From Streptomyces erythrochromogenes (lineage in GTDB: Bacteria; Actinomycetota; Actinomycetes; Streptomycetales; Streptomycetaceae), in the NCBI RefSeq assembly GCF_036170895.1, contig NZ_CP108036.1:5511501-5575500 (forward strand): DNA of 64,000 nucleotides, written 5' to 3'. A program made the position numbers and the translations under genes. Positions within the stretch are counted from its first letter, which is position 1, and each line of letters begins with the position of its first letter. The notes beneath the pieces are model-generated. The model did not search any database, was not told the DNA's origin, and saw only the letters and a list, made by a program, of their open reading frames with translations. This document shows, piece by piece, positions 9,676 through 20,128 of the stretch.

Positions 9676-10356
9676 CTAGACGAGGCGCCGGACCTTCAGC
9701 GCGTTGTCGGGGCGGGTCCCGGGCCGGCCCTCGGGGTCGGTCATGGCCTGGACGTGCTCCGCCGCGGTCAGGACCTCCCAGCCGCCCTCCGGCAGTTCCA
9801 GCTGCGCGAGGACCTCCTCCGGGGTCGGGAAGTGGATGTCCGCGAGGGCCTCCGGGTTCCACGACGGCCCTCCCGCGTGGCCCACCACGAGGAGGGTCCC
9901 GCCGGGTGCCACCGCGGCGGCGGCCCGGCGCAGGATCCGCTCGCGCGGGAAGTCCCCGTAGCTGTGCAGGAAGCACGCCGAGACGAGGTCGAACTCCCCC
10001 TCGGGGAACGACTGCGAGAAGTCGTGCTGCTGCCAGTCGACGAGCTCGGCGACCCCGGCGTCGGCGGCGTGCTCGGCCGCCCGGCCGAGGGCCACCTTCG
10101 AGATGTCGGTGGCGGTGACCCGCCACCCGCGACGGGCCAGCCAGACGGTGTCGGCGCCCTCCCCGCAGCCGAGGTCGAGCGCCCGGCCGGGGGCGAGGTC
10201 CTCGGCCTCGCGGACCAGGAGGGCGTTCGGGTTGCCGCTCCAGATGCGCGTGCTCTCGCTGTAGCGCCCGTCCCAGAACTCCGCGCCGCCGGCGACGGGG
10301 GCGTTCTCGTTCTCGTGCGCGTTCTCGTGCGCGTGCGCGTGGTCGTGCTCGGGCAT
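9676..10356 (-). CDS. Class I SAM-dependent methyltransferase
   Basis: 226 residues. The SAM-binding motif I is LDLGCGEGADTVWLARRGW (about 55-73), with motif II TATDIS and post-motif FDLVSACFLHSY. The first 20 residues are a low-complexity HDHAHAHENAHENENA tract encoded by near-repeats, perhaps a metal-binding tail or repeat slippage. The start at 10356 has a GAAGAGG purine stretch upstream; a longer reading into Gly/Ala/Arg-rich sequence is unlikely. The substrate cannot be inferred. Relatives include small-molecule and tellurite-type methyltransferases. Confidence 0.8.
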   Translation of the reverse strand: MPEHDHAHAHENAHENENAPVAGGAEFWDGRYSESTRIWSGNPNALLVREAEDLAPGRALDLGCGEGADTVWLARRGWRVTATDISKVALGRAAEHAADAGVAELVDWQQHDFSQSFPEGEFDLVSACFLHSYGDFPRERILRRAAAAVAPGGTLLVVGHAGGPSWNPEALADIHFPTPEEVLAQLELPEGGWEVLTAAEHVQAMTDPEGRPGTRPDNALKVRRLV

Positions 10357-10447
10357 GGGAGCCTCTTCCGCTCGGGGTCTTCGTGCCCCCGATGCTGCGC
10401 CCGCCCCGCCCCCGCCGGCAAACATTGTTGCCGTCCCGGCAAATCCG

Positions 10448-11272
10448 TTACTCGCCGGCCGCCGGCGGCTCCGCGATCAGGGCCGTGCCCACCCGGTGGA
10501 AGCCGGCGCGGCCGTAGATCCGGGCCACGTCTTCGTCGCCCGCCGAGAGGAAGACCGTACGCGCGCCCTGTGCGCGGGCCTGCGCGACGAGGGCCGCGGT
10601 GACCCCGAGGGCCAGGCCCTGGCGGCGGGCGGACGGGAGGGTGCCGACGCCCACGACCTCGGCGACGTCCGCGACCGGGTTGAACATGCCCGAGCACAGC
10701 ACCACGCCGTCGCGGACGGCCGCGGCCATGCCCGAGGTGCCCGCCGCGAGCTTCGCCGAGACGCTCGCCCGGCGGGCCTCCACCGACGGGTCCGCCAGCG
10801 CGGCGGACAGTTCCGCCGGCCCGGCCTCGCCCACCGCGGTCCCCGGTTCGGCGAAGGCCAGCGCCGGGACCGTCAGCGCGGCGGCCAGCAGGGGGTCCTC
10901 GGCGTCGAGCAGCCGTACCTCCGGGTGCGGGGGCAGCTCCTCTGCGGCCTCCAGCACCATCAGCGGGTGCGCGTGGACGTGGAGGCCCGCCTCCTCCACC
11001 GCGGCGCGCAGCGCGGGGCTGGTCTCGGCGACCCACTCGAAGGCCTCGGGCACGCCGAGCTCGCGCTGGCGGGCGAGCACCCGCTCCACGTCGGCGGCGG
11101 TCGCGTCGGAGCCGCCGAGCGCGGGGCGCGCGTAGTACGGCCAGCCCGCGCCCTCCTGGACGAACAGGGTCAGGGGCCCGAAGTCCTCGGCCCGGGCGCC
11201 GCCCACCCGCGGCACCGTGTCGTAGTACCGCTCCAGCTCGGACAGCGTCGAATCGATCATGGGATTGGTCAT
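10448..11272 (-). CDS. GNAT family N-acetyltransferase
   Basis: 274 residues. The C-terminal half has the GNAT acetyl-CoA site (VVGVGTLPSARRQGLALGVTAAL, with a Q/RxxGxG/A-like RRQGLA) and the ending RIYGRAGFHRVGTALI. The N-terminal half (FVQEGAGWPYYARP) is typical of actinobacterial two-lobed members. The start is placed at ATG 11272: TTGGAT (11284-11279) is six bases before it and could be the -10 of a leaderless promoter. Substrate unknown. Confidence 0.82.
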   Translation of the reverse strand: MTNPMIDSTLSELERYYDTVPRVGGARAEDFGPLTLFVQEGAGWPYYARPALGGSDATAADVERVLARQRELGVPEAFEWVAETSPALRAAVEEAGLHVHAHPLMVLEAAEELPPHPEVRLLDAEDPLLAAALTVPALAFAEPGTAVGEAGPAELSAALADPSVEARRASVSAKLAAGTSGMAAAVRDGVVLCSGMFNPVADVAEVVGVGTLPSARRQGLALGVTAALVAQARAQGARTVFLSAGDEDVARIYGRAGFHRVGTALIAEPPAAGE

Positions 11273-11299
11273 CCGGCCATCCAAGCAAAGGGCCGGTGC

Positions 11300-11569
11300 T
11301 CAGGCACCTTCTTTCAGGACGCGGGAGATCAGGGCCCGTTGGGCCTCCGACAGGCGCGGCTCGGCGCAGGAGACCGTCCGCCCGTCCACCGTGATCCGGT
11401 ACGAGAAGCCGTCCCGCACCCGGTCCGCCGGGTCGCCCGGCGGACCGGGCCGCAGCGCGAGCTGGGCCAGGGCCCGCCACTCGTCCTCGTCCGGCAGGCC
11501 CGAGGTGTCCACCTCGGCCCGTCGCTCGATGCCCGCGAAGCCGCCCGTCCGTACCACCAGGATCCGCAT
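11300..11569 (-). CDS. Emfourin-type protealysin inhibitor
   Basis: 89-residue cytoplasmic protein matching the emfourin family, small reversible inhibitors of protealysin-like M4 metalloproteases. Features are MRILVVRTGGFAGIERRAEVD at the N-terminus, a central acidic stretch, the strand FSYRITVDG and the C-terminal LSEAQRALISRVL helix. It starts nine bases after the stop of the M4 protease gene, so protease and inhibitor are co-transcribed, as in the known protealysin operons. No signal peptide is visible, which matches the protease. Confidence 0.8.
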   Translation of the reverse strand: MRILVVRTGGFAGIERRAEVDTSGLPDEDEWRALAQLALRPGPPGDPADRVRDGFSYRITVDGRTVSCAEPRLSEAQRALISRVLKEGA

Positions 11570-11578
11570 GGGAGTGCT

Positions 11579-12652
11579 CTACCCCGCTACGGGTACGCCC
11601 ACGGCCGACCACGCCTTCTGGAGTGCCTGGTGCTCCGCCCCGCCGTCCCCGTACCGGGTGGCGGCGGCCGCCGTGGAGAGCCGGGCGAAGTCGGAGAAGT
11701 CGGCCTTCGGGGTGAGGTCCCCGCCGGTCAGGGTGTCGTACCAGATCTGTCCGGCCCGCTCCCAGGCCTTGCCGCCGAGCTCGGTCGCCGCGATGTAGAA
11801 GGCGTGGTTGGGGATGCCGGAGTTGATGTGGACACCGCCGTTGTCGCTGTGGGTGTTCACGTAGTCGTCCATGGTGGCCGGCTGCGGGTCCTTGCCGAGC
11901 TCGTCGTCGTCGTACGCGGTGCCCGGCGCCTTCATCGAGCGCAGCGCGACCCCGGTCACGTTGGGGCCGAGGAGGCCGGCCCCGATCAGCCAGTCGGCCT
12001 GGTCGGCCGTCTGCTCCAGCGAGTACTGCTTGATCAGGGAGCCGAAGACGTCGGACATCGACTCGTTCAGGGCGCCCGACTGGCCGCGGTAGCGCAGGTT
12101 CGCCGTGTACTGGGTGACGCCGTGGGTCAGCTCGTGCCCGATGACGTCCACCGACACGGTGAAGTCGAGGAAGAGGTCCCCGTCGCCGTCGCCGAAGACC
12201 ATCTGCCGGCCGTCCCAGAAGGCGTTGTTGTAGTCCTCGCCGTAGTGGACGGTGGCGTCCAGAGGGAGTCCGGAATCGTCGATCGAGCGGCGCCCGAAGC
12301 CCTTCAGGAACAGTTCGTACGTCGCCCCGAGCCCCGCGTAGGCGCGGTTCACGGTGGCGTCCTTGCTGGTCGGGCCGCCCTCCGCGCGGACCTTAGTCCC
12401 CGGCAGCTGCGTACGGTGCTGGGCGTCGAAGATCGTCCGTTGCGGATCGTCGCCCGCCGGTGCGGCGAGGGCGGGCACGATCCCGCGTACGGCGGTGACC
12501 CGGCGCCGGGTGCGCAGCAGGGAGTCGCGTTCGAGGGTGCGCTGGGCGAGGTCGGCGCGCCGGGCGTCCCCGGACAGGGCGGCCTTGTCGAGGAGGTGCG
12601 GCGGCACGACCGTGCAGAAGACGGGGTGGCGGTGAGCGTGGGAGGCATCCAT
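11579..12652 (-). CDS. Protealysin-like M4 metallopeptidase
   Basis: 357-residue thermolysin-family (M4) zinc protease. It contains HELTHG (about residue 172; zinc His plus catalytic Glu), NESMSDVFG (third zinc ligand Glu) and the C-terminal HINSGIPNHAFYIAA. It lacks a Sec signal and the long FTP/PepSY prosequence. Instead it has the short propeptide with VVPPHLLDKAA, the mark of the protealysin subgroup. ATG 12652 is preceded by GACATT with a seven-base gap. The inhibitor gene follows immediately. Confidence 0.88.
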   Translation of the reverse strand: MDASHAHRHPVFCTVVPPHLLDKAALSGDARRADLAQRTLERDSLLRTRRRVTAVRGIVPALAAPAGDDPQRTIFDAQHRTQLPGTKVRAEGGPTSKDATVNRAYAGLGATYELFLKGFGRRSIDDSGLPLDATVHYGEDYNNAFWDGRQMVFGDGDGDLFLDFTVSVDVIGHELTHGVTQYTANLRYRGQSGALNESMSDVFGSLIKQYSLEQTADQADWLIGAGLLGPNVTGVALRSMKAPGTAYDDDELGKDPQPATMDDYVNTHSDNGGVHINSGIPNHAFYIAATELGGKAWERAGQIWYDTLTGGDLTPKADFSDFARLSTAAAATRYGDGGAEHQALQKAWSAVGVPVAG

Positions 12653-12892
12653 GCCCGGCAATGTCGCACCGAGTCACTTCGGTGTCACTAGCTGCAACCA
12701 TGATTCATTCGGTTGTGTCACCTCCCCCCACTGCAGAAACGTGCCTGGTGTCATCGCACGGCCGGAACGCGGAGCTTTCGGGGGATCGCCCCGACCTGGG
12801 CGGGGGAACGAGGCTTGGCTCACATTTGGTGCAAATCGGACGCGCGGGTCTTGCATACTGAAACAGGTCCTCGCGTTACGGCGCGGCTCGGC

Positions 12893-12898
12893 TAGGCT
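12893..12898 (+). promoter_or_regulatory. Possible -10 element of the leuA transcript
   Basis: TAGGCT lies nine bases before the leader-peptide ATG at 12908. No convincing -35 at a normal distance was found, so this is tentative. Confidence 0.35.
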
Positions 12899-12907
12899 CG
12901 GCCCATC

Positions 12908-12955
12908 ATGCGTTTCGGGCTGCTTCTCCTTAGCTGCCGCGGCGAGGGTCTGTAG
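12908..12955 (+). CDS. leuA leader peptide
   Basis: Fifteen-codon open frame MRFGLLLLSCRGEGL ending in TAG, too short for routine gene calling. Four consecutive leucine codons (CTG CTT CTC CTT) followed by a fifth near the end are the hallmark of a leucine-sensing attenuation peptide. It lies 102 bases upstream of leuA on the same strand. Leucyl-tRNA shortage would stall the ribosome on this tract and change folding of the downstream leader. Confidence 0.85.
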   Translation: MRFGLLLLSCRGEGL

Positions 12956-14821
<1,866 letters not shown>

Positions 14822-14833
14822 CCACTCGCACGT

Positions 14834-14867
14834 GGACCCCGCTCCTCCGTCCGGAGGAGCGGGGTCC
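14834..14867 (+). terminator. Terminator after leuA
   Basis: Perfect 15-bp inverted repeat GGACCCCGCTCCTCC / GGAGGAGCGGGGTCC with a four-base loop, 12 bases after the leuA stop. There is no T-tract, as is common in Streptomyces. It may also serve the convergent SDR gene. Confidence 0.85.
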
Positions 14868-14910
14868 CGTCGCACCCGGGCCTTTCGGGGGCTCCGGGCG
14901 ACGGGGCGCG

Positions 14911-15669
14911 TCAGCGGGCCAGGTAGCCGCCGTCCACCGGCAGGACCACGCCCGTCACGAACGAGGCCGCGTCCGAGGCGAGGAAGGCGATGACCCGGGC
15001 CACCTCCTCCGGCTCGCCGAGCCGCCCCATCGGGTGCGCCCCCCTGACCTCCGCCAGGTACTCCGGCCCGCCCGGCTCGTCCTGCAGCGCGATCACCCGC
15101 TCCGTTCGGATCGTTCCGGGAGCCACCGCGTTGACGCGGATCCCGTGCGCCGCCCACTCGACCGCGAGGTGCTTGGTCAGCCCCGACGCGACGAACTTCG
15201 CGGGTCCGTACGCCGCCTGGCGCGCCTGCCCGGCCACGCCCGAGATCGAGGAAACGCAGACCAGCGCCCCGCCCGGCCGCGGCTGCGCGGTCATCGCCTC
15301 GATGGCGTACTTGCACGTGAGGAACATCCCGCGGCCGTCGACCGCCATGACGTGGTCCCAGTCCTGCGCGGTGGTCTCGCGTACATCCGAAAGAGGGAGC
15401 ACCCCGGCGTTGGCCACGGCGACGTCGAGGCGTCCGTAGGCCTCCACCGCGGCGGCGACCATCGCCCGGTTGTCGTCCGGATCGGAGACGTCACCGCCCA
15501 CCACGGTGATCGAGTGGCCCTCGGCGGCCAGATCCGTACGCAGCGCCTCCACCCCGGGGCCATTGATATCGGCCGCGGTCACCCGGGCTCCGGAGCGGGC
15601 GAGCAGCACGGCGGTGGCCCGGCCGATCCCGCTCGCGGCCCCGGTCACCAGACACGACTTCTCGTTCAT
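14911..15669 (-). CDS. SDR family oxidoreductase
   Basis: 252-residue classical short-chain dehydrogenase. It has the cofactor motif TGAASGIG (residues 9-16), NAG (about 88), catalytic Ser in SSISG and YGPAK (YxxxK, about 155), and the C-terminal PVDGGYLAR. An Asp following the second strand (ADING) favours NAD(H). ATG 15669 is preceded by TAGGGT at 15682-15677 with a seven-base gap, suggesting a leaderless transcript. Substrate unknown. Confidence 0.87.
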   Translation of the reverse strand: MNEKSCLVTGAASGIGRATAVLLARSGARVTAADINGPGVEALRTDLAAEGHSITVVGGDVSDPDDNRAMVAAAVEAYGRLDVAVANAGVLPLSDVRETTAQDWDHVMAVDGRGMFLTCKYAIEAMTAQPRPGGALVCVSSISGVAGQARQAAYGPAKFVASGLTKHLAVEWAAHGIRVNAVAPGTIRTERVIALQDEPGGPEYLAEVRGAHPMGRLGEPEEVARVIAFLASDAASFVTGVVLPVDGGYLAR

Positions 15670-15819
15670 GCGGCAGACCCTAAGCGGAACCGGGGGTGCA
15701 GATCGGCCAAGTCCCGCGTGCGGGACATGTTGTCTTGTCGCACGACTGACGCATCCTCACCGATGTGGCTAACATCACGCCAACCCGGCGATGCTGCCGG
15801 ACGACCACGGAGGTGCGAC

Positions 15820-16515
15820 GTGCTGCCAGTTCGGGGTGGGGACGGCCGGAAGCTGACGGTCTGGGGCATCCGTACCACCTGGAGCACCGTGGGTGACGGG
15901 GAGTTCTTCTGCCCGGACTGCGGTGGGGACCGCAACTACCGCAGGCGCACCGGCCGCCGCCGGTTCACCGTCCTCGGGGTGCCGCTGCTGCCGCGCGGGC
16001 AGGCGGGACCCGTCGTCGAGTGCCAGGGCTGCCGCGAGCGGTTCGGCACCGACGTCCTCGACCACCTCACCACCACCCGGTTCACCGCGCTCCTGCGGGA
16101 CGCCGTGCACACCGTGGCGCTCGCGGTGCTCACGGCGGGCGGGACGGCCTCGCGCAGCGCGCTGGAGGCCGCCGTGTGCGCCGTACGGGCCGCCGGCTTC
16201 CAGGACTGCACCGAGGAGCAGCTGGAGTCCCTCGTGGAGGCGCTGTCCTCGGACGAGGGCCGGCTCGGGCTGTACGACATCCCGGAGTGCTGCGGGGCGG
16301 CGCTGTCGATAGAGCTCCACGAGGCCCTGGAGCCGCTCGCCCCGCACCTGGCCGGCCCGGGCCGCGAATCGATCCTGCTCCAGGGCGCCCGGATCGCCCT
16401 CGCGGACGGCCCCTACATCCCGGCCGAGCGCGAGGTGCTCGCGACCGTCGGATCGGCGCTGCGGATCGGCGCGGACGAGGTGGCTCGGCTGCTGTCGGCG
16501 GTGCGCGCGCCCTGA
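15820..16515 (+). CDS. Zinc-ribbon TerB-domain protein
   Basis: 231 residues. The N-terminal zinc ribbon has CPDCGG (about residue 28) paired with CQGC (about 69). The C-terminal helical half (about 85-230) is TerB-like, with repeated acidic helices and ILLQGARIALADGPYIPAEREVL. TerB domains bind divalent metal and occur in tellurite/stress gene sets, but this gene stands alone. GTG 15820 is chosen because GGAGG (15809-15813) lies six bases upstream. Function is not established. Confidence 0.75.
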   Translation: MLPVRGGDGRKLTVWGIRTTWSTVGDGEFFCPDCGGDRNYRRRTGRRRFTVLGVPLLPRGQAGPVVECQGCRERFGTDVLDHLTTTRFTALLRDAVHTVALAVLTAGGTASRSALEAAVCAVRAAGFQDCTEEQLESLVEALSSDEGRLGLYDIPECCGAALSIELHEALEPLAPHLAGPGRESILLQGARIALADGPYIPAEREVLATVGSALRIGADEVARLLSAVRAP

Positions 16516-17052
16516 ACGCTGCCTCAGCGGCGCCGGAACCGTCCGGAACTCCTCGATCCGACGTAACGATCCGGCCTCACGGAGGCCGAAATCTCGCCTG
16601 GTGAACACTTTGTGAACAGCGGAGTCGACAGCTCCGGGCCCGTTCGGGCCGCCCGCGAGGGTGGCGGAACGGGCCCTTCTTTTTTGCGTCACCGAAGCAC
16701 CGCAAAGTGTGTCGTGGCAGCTCACAGCGGGTGCTCCTCGCACTCGCGCGGCTGGAACGCCCTCCGCCGGAAGGTCCGGCTCATACCCCTGCGGCGGATC
16801 CTCCACCACTGGAGAAATCTACAGATCTGGAGCCAGGGAGAGTCAACAGTTTGTAGAAGTCGACGATATCTGTGAGGCCTCCCACAGGCGTTCAATTCCG
16901 GTCACACGCCGAGAAGCCGCCGCCCCGCACAGCGGGACTTCGACCCACGTGAACGTACTGAAAACCCTGGCGAACCAACGGGTTAACGACCCACTTCGCC
17001 CAGGGATAACCAGATCTCCTCTCACTTACCTACCTTGAAGGGCAAGGCTGAG
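16516..17052 (+). other. Long intergenic leader upstream of the nucleobase permease
   Basis: 537 bases without a supportable gene. It contains one intrinsic terminator (16636-16686) and then about 365 bases of noticeably lower GC content, unlike its neighbours, up to the permease start. Short open frames here lack the codon bias of real genes. The AT-richer part near 16815-16880 and 16960-17035 may hold the promoter and operator of the permease or a small RNA. No known riboswitch was recognised. Confidence 0.6.
16636..16686 (+). terminator. Intrinsic terminator with T-tract
   Basis: GGGCCCGTTC (16636-16645) pairs with GAACGGGCCC (16667-16676), followed by TTCTTTTTT. A textbook Rho-independent terminator, rare at this GC content. 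It ends the TerB-protein transcript or an unrecognised small RNA from 16516-16635. Confidence 0.88.
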
Positions 17053-18594
17053 ATGGCACGTGTCGCCGCCCGGCTTTCCACCGAAGGAAAGCAGAGCACG
17101 CACCCGGTCGACGAGGTGCTCCCCGTCCCCAAGCTCGCGCTGTACGGCTTCCAGCACGTACTCGCCTTCTACGCCGGTGCGGTGATCGTTCCGATCATCG
17201 TGGGCAGCGCGCTCAAGCTGAGCCCTGAACAGCTGGTCTACCTGATCAACGCGGACCTCTTCACCTGCGGTATCGCGTCGATCATCCAGGCCTGGGGCAT
17301 CGGCCGGATCGGCGCGCGACTGCCGCTGATCCAGGGCGTCACCTTCACCGCCGTGTCCCCGATGATCGCCATCGGCCTCGGCGCGGGCGGCGGAACGGCC
17401 GCCCTGCTGGTCATCTACGGCGCGGTCATCACCGCCGGTATCGCCACCTTCGCCTTCGCCTGGCTGCCCGCCAAGGCGTTCCGGATGGTGATGCGGCTCT
17501 TCCCGCCCGTCGTCACCGGCACGGTGATCACCGTCCTGGGCATCGTCCTGATCCCGGTCGGCCTCAACGACGCGGCCGGCGGCCTCGGCAGCCCCGACTT
17601 CGGCGAGCCGAAGAACTTCGCCTACGCCGGCGGCACGATGCTCTTCATCCTGATCCTGATGAAGCTCGGCAGGCCGTTCCTGTCCAGCATCGCGATCCTC
17701 CTCGGCCTGGTCGTCGGCACCGGGGTCGCCTTCCTCCTCGGCGACGCGAAGTTCGGCGACGTGAGCAAGTCCGACTGGATCGGCGTCACCACCCCCTTCC
17801 ACTTCGGCGTCCCGAAGTTCGAGTGGTTCCCGATCGTCCTGATGCTCATCGTCATGCTGATCACCATGGTCGAGACGACCGGTGACACCTACGCCGTCGG
17901 CGACATCGTCGGCAAGGAGGTCGACAGCGAGACCGTGGCCCGCGCCCTGCGCGCCGACGGCGCCGCCACCGCCCTCGGCGGTGTCCTCAACTCCTTCCCG
18001 TACGTCGCCTTCGCCGAGAACGTCGGCCTGGTGCGGATGACGAAGGTGAAGAGCCGGTTCGTGGTCGTCGCCGCCGGTGTCTTCATGATCATCCTCGGCA
18101 TGCTGCCCAAGGCCGCCGCGATCGTCGCCGCCGTCCCGCACGGAGTCCTCGGCGGCGCCGCGACCGTCATGTTCGCCATGGTCGCCCTGGCCGGTATCCA
18201 GACCCTGGGCAAGGTGGACCTCAAGGAGGAGAGGAACGCGCTGATCGTCGGCGTCTCCCTCGCCTTCGCCCTGCTCCCGGCGACCGTCCCGGTCTTCTTC
18301 ACCAAGCACATGGACGCGGACCTGTCCTCGCTGCTCAACAGCGGTGTCACCCTCGGTGCCACGGCCGCCATCGTGCTCAACCTCATCTTCAACGGCCCGG
18401 CGAAGGACAACGCCCACGACGTCCCGGCGGCAGGGGCCCGGGCCCTCGCCGAGGCCGAGGCCGACACGGCGCCCGGTATTGGCGCCACCGCCGCCGAGGT
18501 CCCCGCGGCGGTGCCGGCCCAGGCCGCCGCCCCCGCCCCCGCAGCCGAGAAGGCGGACGACGCCGACCCCTCGCCGTCCCCGTCCGCTCCCTGA
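17053..18594 (+). CDS. Nucleobase:cation symporter-2 (xanthine/uracil permease)
   Basis: 513-residue NCS2/NAT transporter with about 12-14 membrane segments. The family signatures are present: QHVLAFYAGAVIVPIIVG near the N-terminus, the central VETTGDTYAVG (catalytic acidic residue) and the NAT motif region GVLNSFPYVAFAENVGLV. The fit is best to xanthine/urate permeases of actinobacteria. The C-terminal 60 residues are an Ala/Pro/Glu-rich cytoplasmic tail. ATG 17053 is used; an in-frame TTG at 17035 is less likely. The long leader upstream suggests regulated expression. Confidence 0.88.
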   Translation: MARVAARLSTEGKQSTHPVDEVLPVPKLALYGFQHVLAFYAGAVIVPIIVGSALKLSPEQLVYLINADLFTCGIASIIQAWGIGRIGARLPLIQGVTFTAVSPMIAIGLGAGGGTAALLVIYGAVITAGIATFAFAWLPAKAFRMVMRLFPPVVTGTVITVLGIVLIPVGLNDAAGGLGSPDFGEPKNFAYAGGTMLFILILMKLGRPFLSSIAILLGLVVGTGVAFLLGDAKFGDVSKSDWIGVTTPFHFGVPKFEWFPIVLMLIVMLITMVETTGDTYAVGDIVGKEVDSETVARALRADGAATALGGVLNSFPYVAFAENVGLVRMTKVKSRFVVVAAGVFMIILGMLPKAAAIVAAVPHGVLGGAATVMFAMVALAGIQTLGKVDLKEERNALIVGVSLAFALLPATVPVFFTKHMDADLSSLLNSGVTLGATAAIVLNLIFNGPAKDNAHDVPAAGARALAEAEADTAPGIGATAAEVPAAVPAQAAAPAPAAEKADDADPSPSPSAP

Positions 18595-18610
18595 CCCTCC
18601 CAAGGGGCGA

Positions 18611-18648
18611 TGACCCCTCGCCCGGACCCCGGTCCGGGCGAGGGGTCG
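18611..18648 (+). terminator. Terminator after the permease
   Basis: A 17-bp perfect inverted repeat GACCCCTCGCCCGGACC / GGTCCGGGCGAGGGGTC with a two-base loop, 17 bases after the stop. No T-tract. Confidence 0.85.
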
Positions 18649-18781
18649 TCGCTGTCCCTGCGCAGGTCCCCGTCCGCGAAAACCGTTACGGCGCAGCGGC
18701 GCCGGCTTCTTAAGATCATCTTCGCTCCACCCGGAGCCCACGAAGCCAGCACCTTCCCTTCCCGGACGAACGGACCCGTAC

Positions 18782-20077
18782 ATGCGCATGCGCGCACTCG
18801 GCCGCACCGCGGCCGCAACCGCCCTGGCCGGCCTGGCCGCCCTGCTCACCACAAGTGGTGCGGGAGCCGCCGAGGACCCCCTCCGCAACCCGGCGTACAA
18901 AGTCCCCACCCAGGCGGCGGCGGTCTTCAACGACCCGATGTCTACGGACGCGGGCAAGCGCGACGCCGTGCGCAACGAACTCGTCGACCTGATCCAGCGG
19001 GCGGAGACCGGCTCCGAGATCAGCGGCTCCGTGTTCCTGTTCAACGACGAGCCCGCCGCCACCGCCCTGATCCGCGCCGCCGCCCGCGGCGTCAAGGTCA
19101 GGATGATCGTCGACGCCAAGGCGCTGGACCAGAAGGACTCCCAGGTCCCCAGGCTGCGCGAGGCACTCGGCACCAGCACGGCCGCCGGCTCCTACCTCTT
19201 CAGCTGCCCGGCCGGCCGGGGCTGCATCGGCACCCGCGCGGGCCTGAACAGCGCACCGATCAACCACAACAAGTTCTTCCTGTTCAGCAAGGTCGCCGGT
19301 GCGGAGAACGTGGTCTACCAGTCCTCCGCGAACCTCACCGAGAGCCAGCGCAACAACCTGTACAACAACGCCGTCGTCATCCCGCACGCCGGCCTCTACT
19401 CCACCTACCGCAAGTACCACCAGGAGCTGGTGGGCCACGGACAGGGCGCCGGCCTCACGCACTACTACAAGACCCGCCAGGACGGCCCCTACGAGACGTT
19501 CTTCTTCCCTCGCGAGGAGAAGGGCGCTTCCGTGACGGAGACGTCCACCGACACCGTGGTCTCGGTGCTCGACAACGTCAGGTGCCTGCCAGAGGGGGGC
19601 ACCAAGATCCGTGTCGCCATGTTCGCCTTCACCCGCGAGGAAGTGGCCAAGAAGCTGGCCTCGCTGCGCGACCAGGGCTGCCACGTCTACGTCTTCTACA
19701 ACGGCTACACCAAGACCGACGAGGGCAACTCCGTCAGCGGCGACGTGCTCCGCGCCCTCGACGGCGGCAAGGTCCGCAAGCTCAGCGCCCAGGCCGCCTG
19801 CGTGGCCGACTCCCCGAACCAGCCCGGCCAGGGCGTGGGCCTGCACTCGAAGTACCTGCTCATCGAGGGCGCGTACGGCGACGTGGACGACACCGCCCTC
19901 GTCTTCACGGGCAGCGCCAACTACACCGTCCCGACCCTGCGCGGTCACGACGACACGCTCCTGAAGATCTCCGACCGCACGGTGTACCAGCAGTTCGAGA
20001 ACAACTTCGACGACGTGCTCAGCGGTACGGGAGCCAAGACGGGCATCTGCGGACCGCCCGAGGCCGTGCACTTCTGA
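18782..20077 (+). CDS. Secreted phospholipase D-like protein
   Basis: 431 residues with a signal peptide (MRMRALGRTAAATALAGLAALL..., cleavage near GAGAAE). Two PLD-fold halves are visible. The first has INHNKFFLF plus QSSANLT (about residues 160-185); the second has LHSKYLLIEG plus FTGSANYT (about 357-382). Both keep the HxK and S-x-N elements, but the Asp of a full HKD motif is missing. Catalysis may therefore differ from classical phospholipases, although several exported actinobacterial members look the same. Conserved cysteines suggest extracellular disulfides. No PHO box was found upstream. Confidence 0.8.
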   Translation: MRMRALGRTAAATALAGLAALLTTSGAGAAEDPLRNPAYKVPTQAAAVFNDPMSTDAGKRDAVRNELVDLIQRAETGSEISGSVFLFNDEPAATALIRAAARGVKVRMIVDAKALDQKDSQVPRLREALGTSTAAGSYLFSCPAGRGCIGTRAGLNSAPINHNKFFLFSKVAGAENVVYQSSANLTESQRNNLYNNAVVIPHAGLYSTYRKYHQELVGHGQGAGLTHYYKTRQDGPYETFFFPREEKGASVTETSTDTVVSVLDNVRCLPEGGTKIRVAMFAFTREEVAKKLASLRDQGCHVYVFYNGYTKTDEGNSVSGDVLRALDGGKVRKLSAQAACVADSPNQPGQGVGLHSKYLLIEGAYGDVDDTALVFTGSANYTVPTLRGHDDTLLKISDRTVYQQFENNFDDVLSGTGAKTGICGPPEAVHF

Positions 20078-20092
20078 CCGCCCGTCCCCGGC

Positions 20093-20125
20093 CCCATTGT
20101 CCCGCCCCCGGTGCGGGACAATGGG
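20093..20125. terminator. Hairpin overlapping the recO promoter
   Basis: CCCATTGTCCCGC (20093-20105) pairs perfectly with GCGGGACAATGGG (20113-20125), 13 bp with a seven-base loop. It follows the PLD gene closely and can act as its terminator. Its right arm also contains GACAAT, the probable -10 of recO, six bases before the recO ATG. Confidence 0.7.
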
Positions 20126-20128
20126 CGC

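Noticed and set aside
16880..16910. T-loop-like GTTCAATTCC, considered as a tRNA
   Set aside because: Flanking bases do not pair as a T-stem and no acceptor or anticodon arm can be drawn.
16612..17038. Two overlapping plus-strand short open frames before the permease
   Set aside because: They cross an intrinsic terminator and lack GC3 bias and a ribosome binding site.
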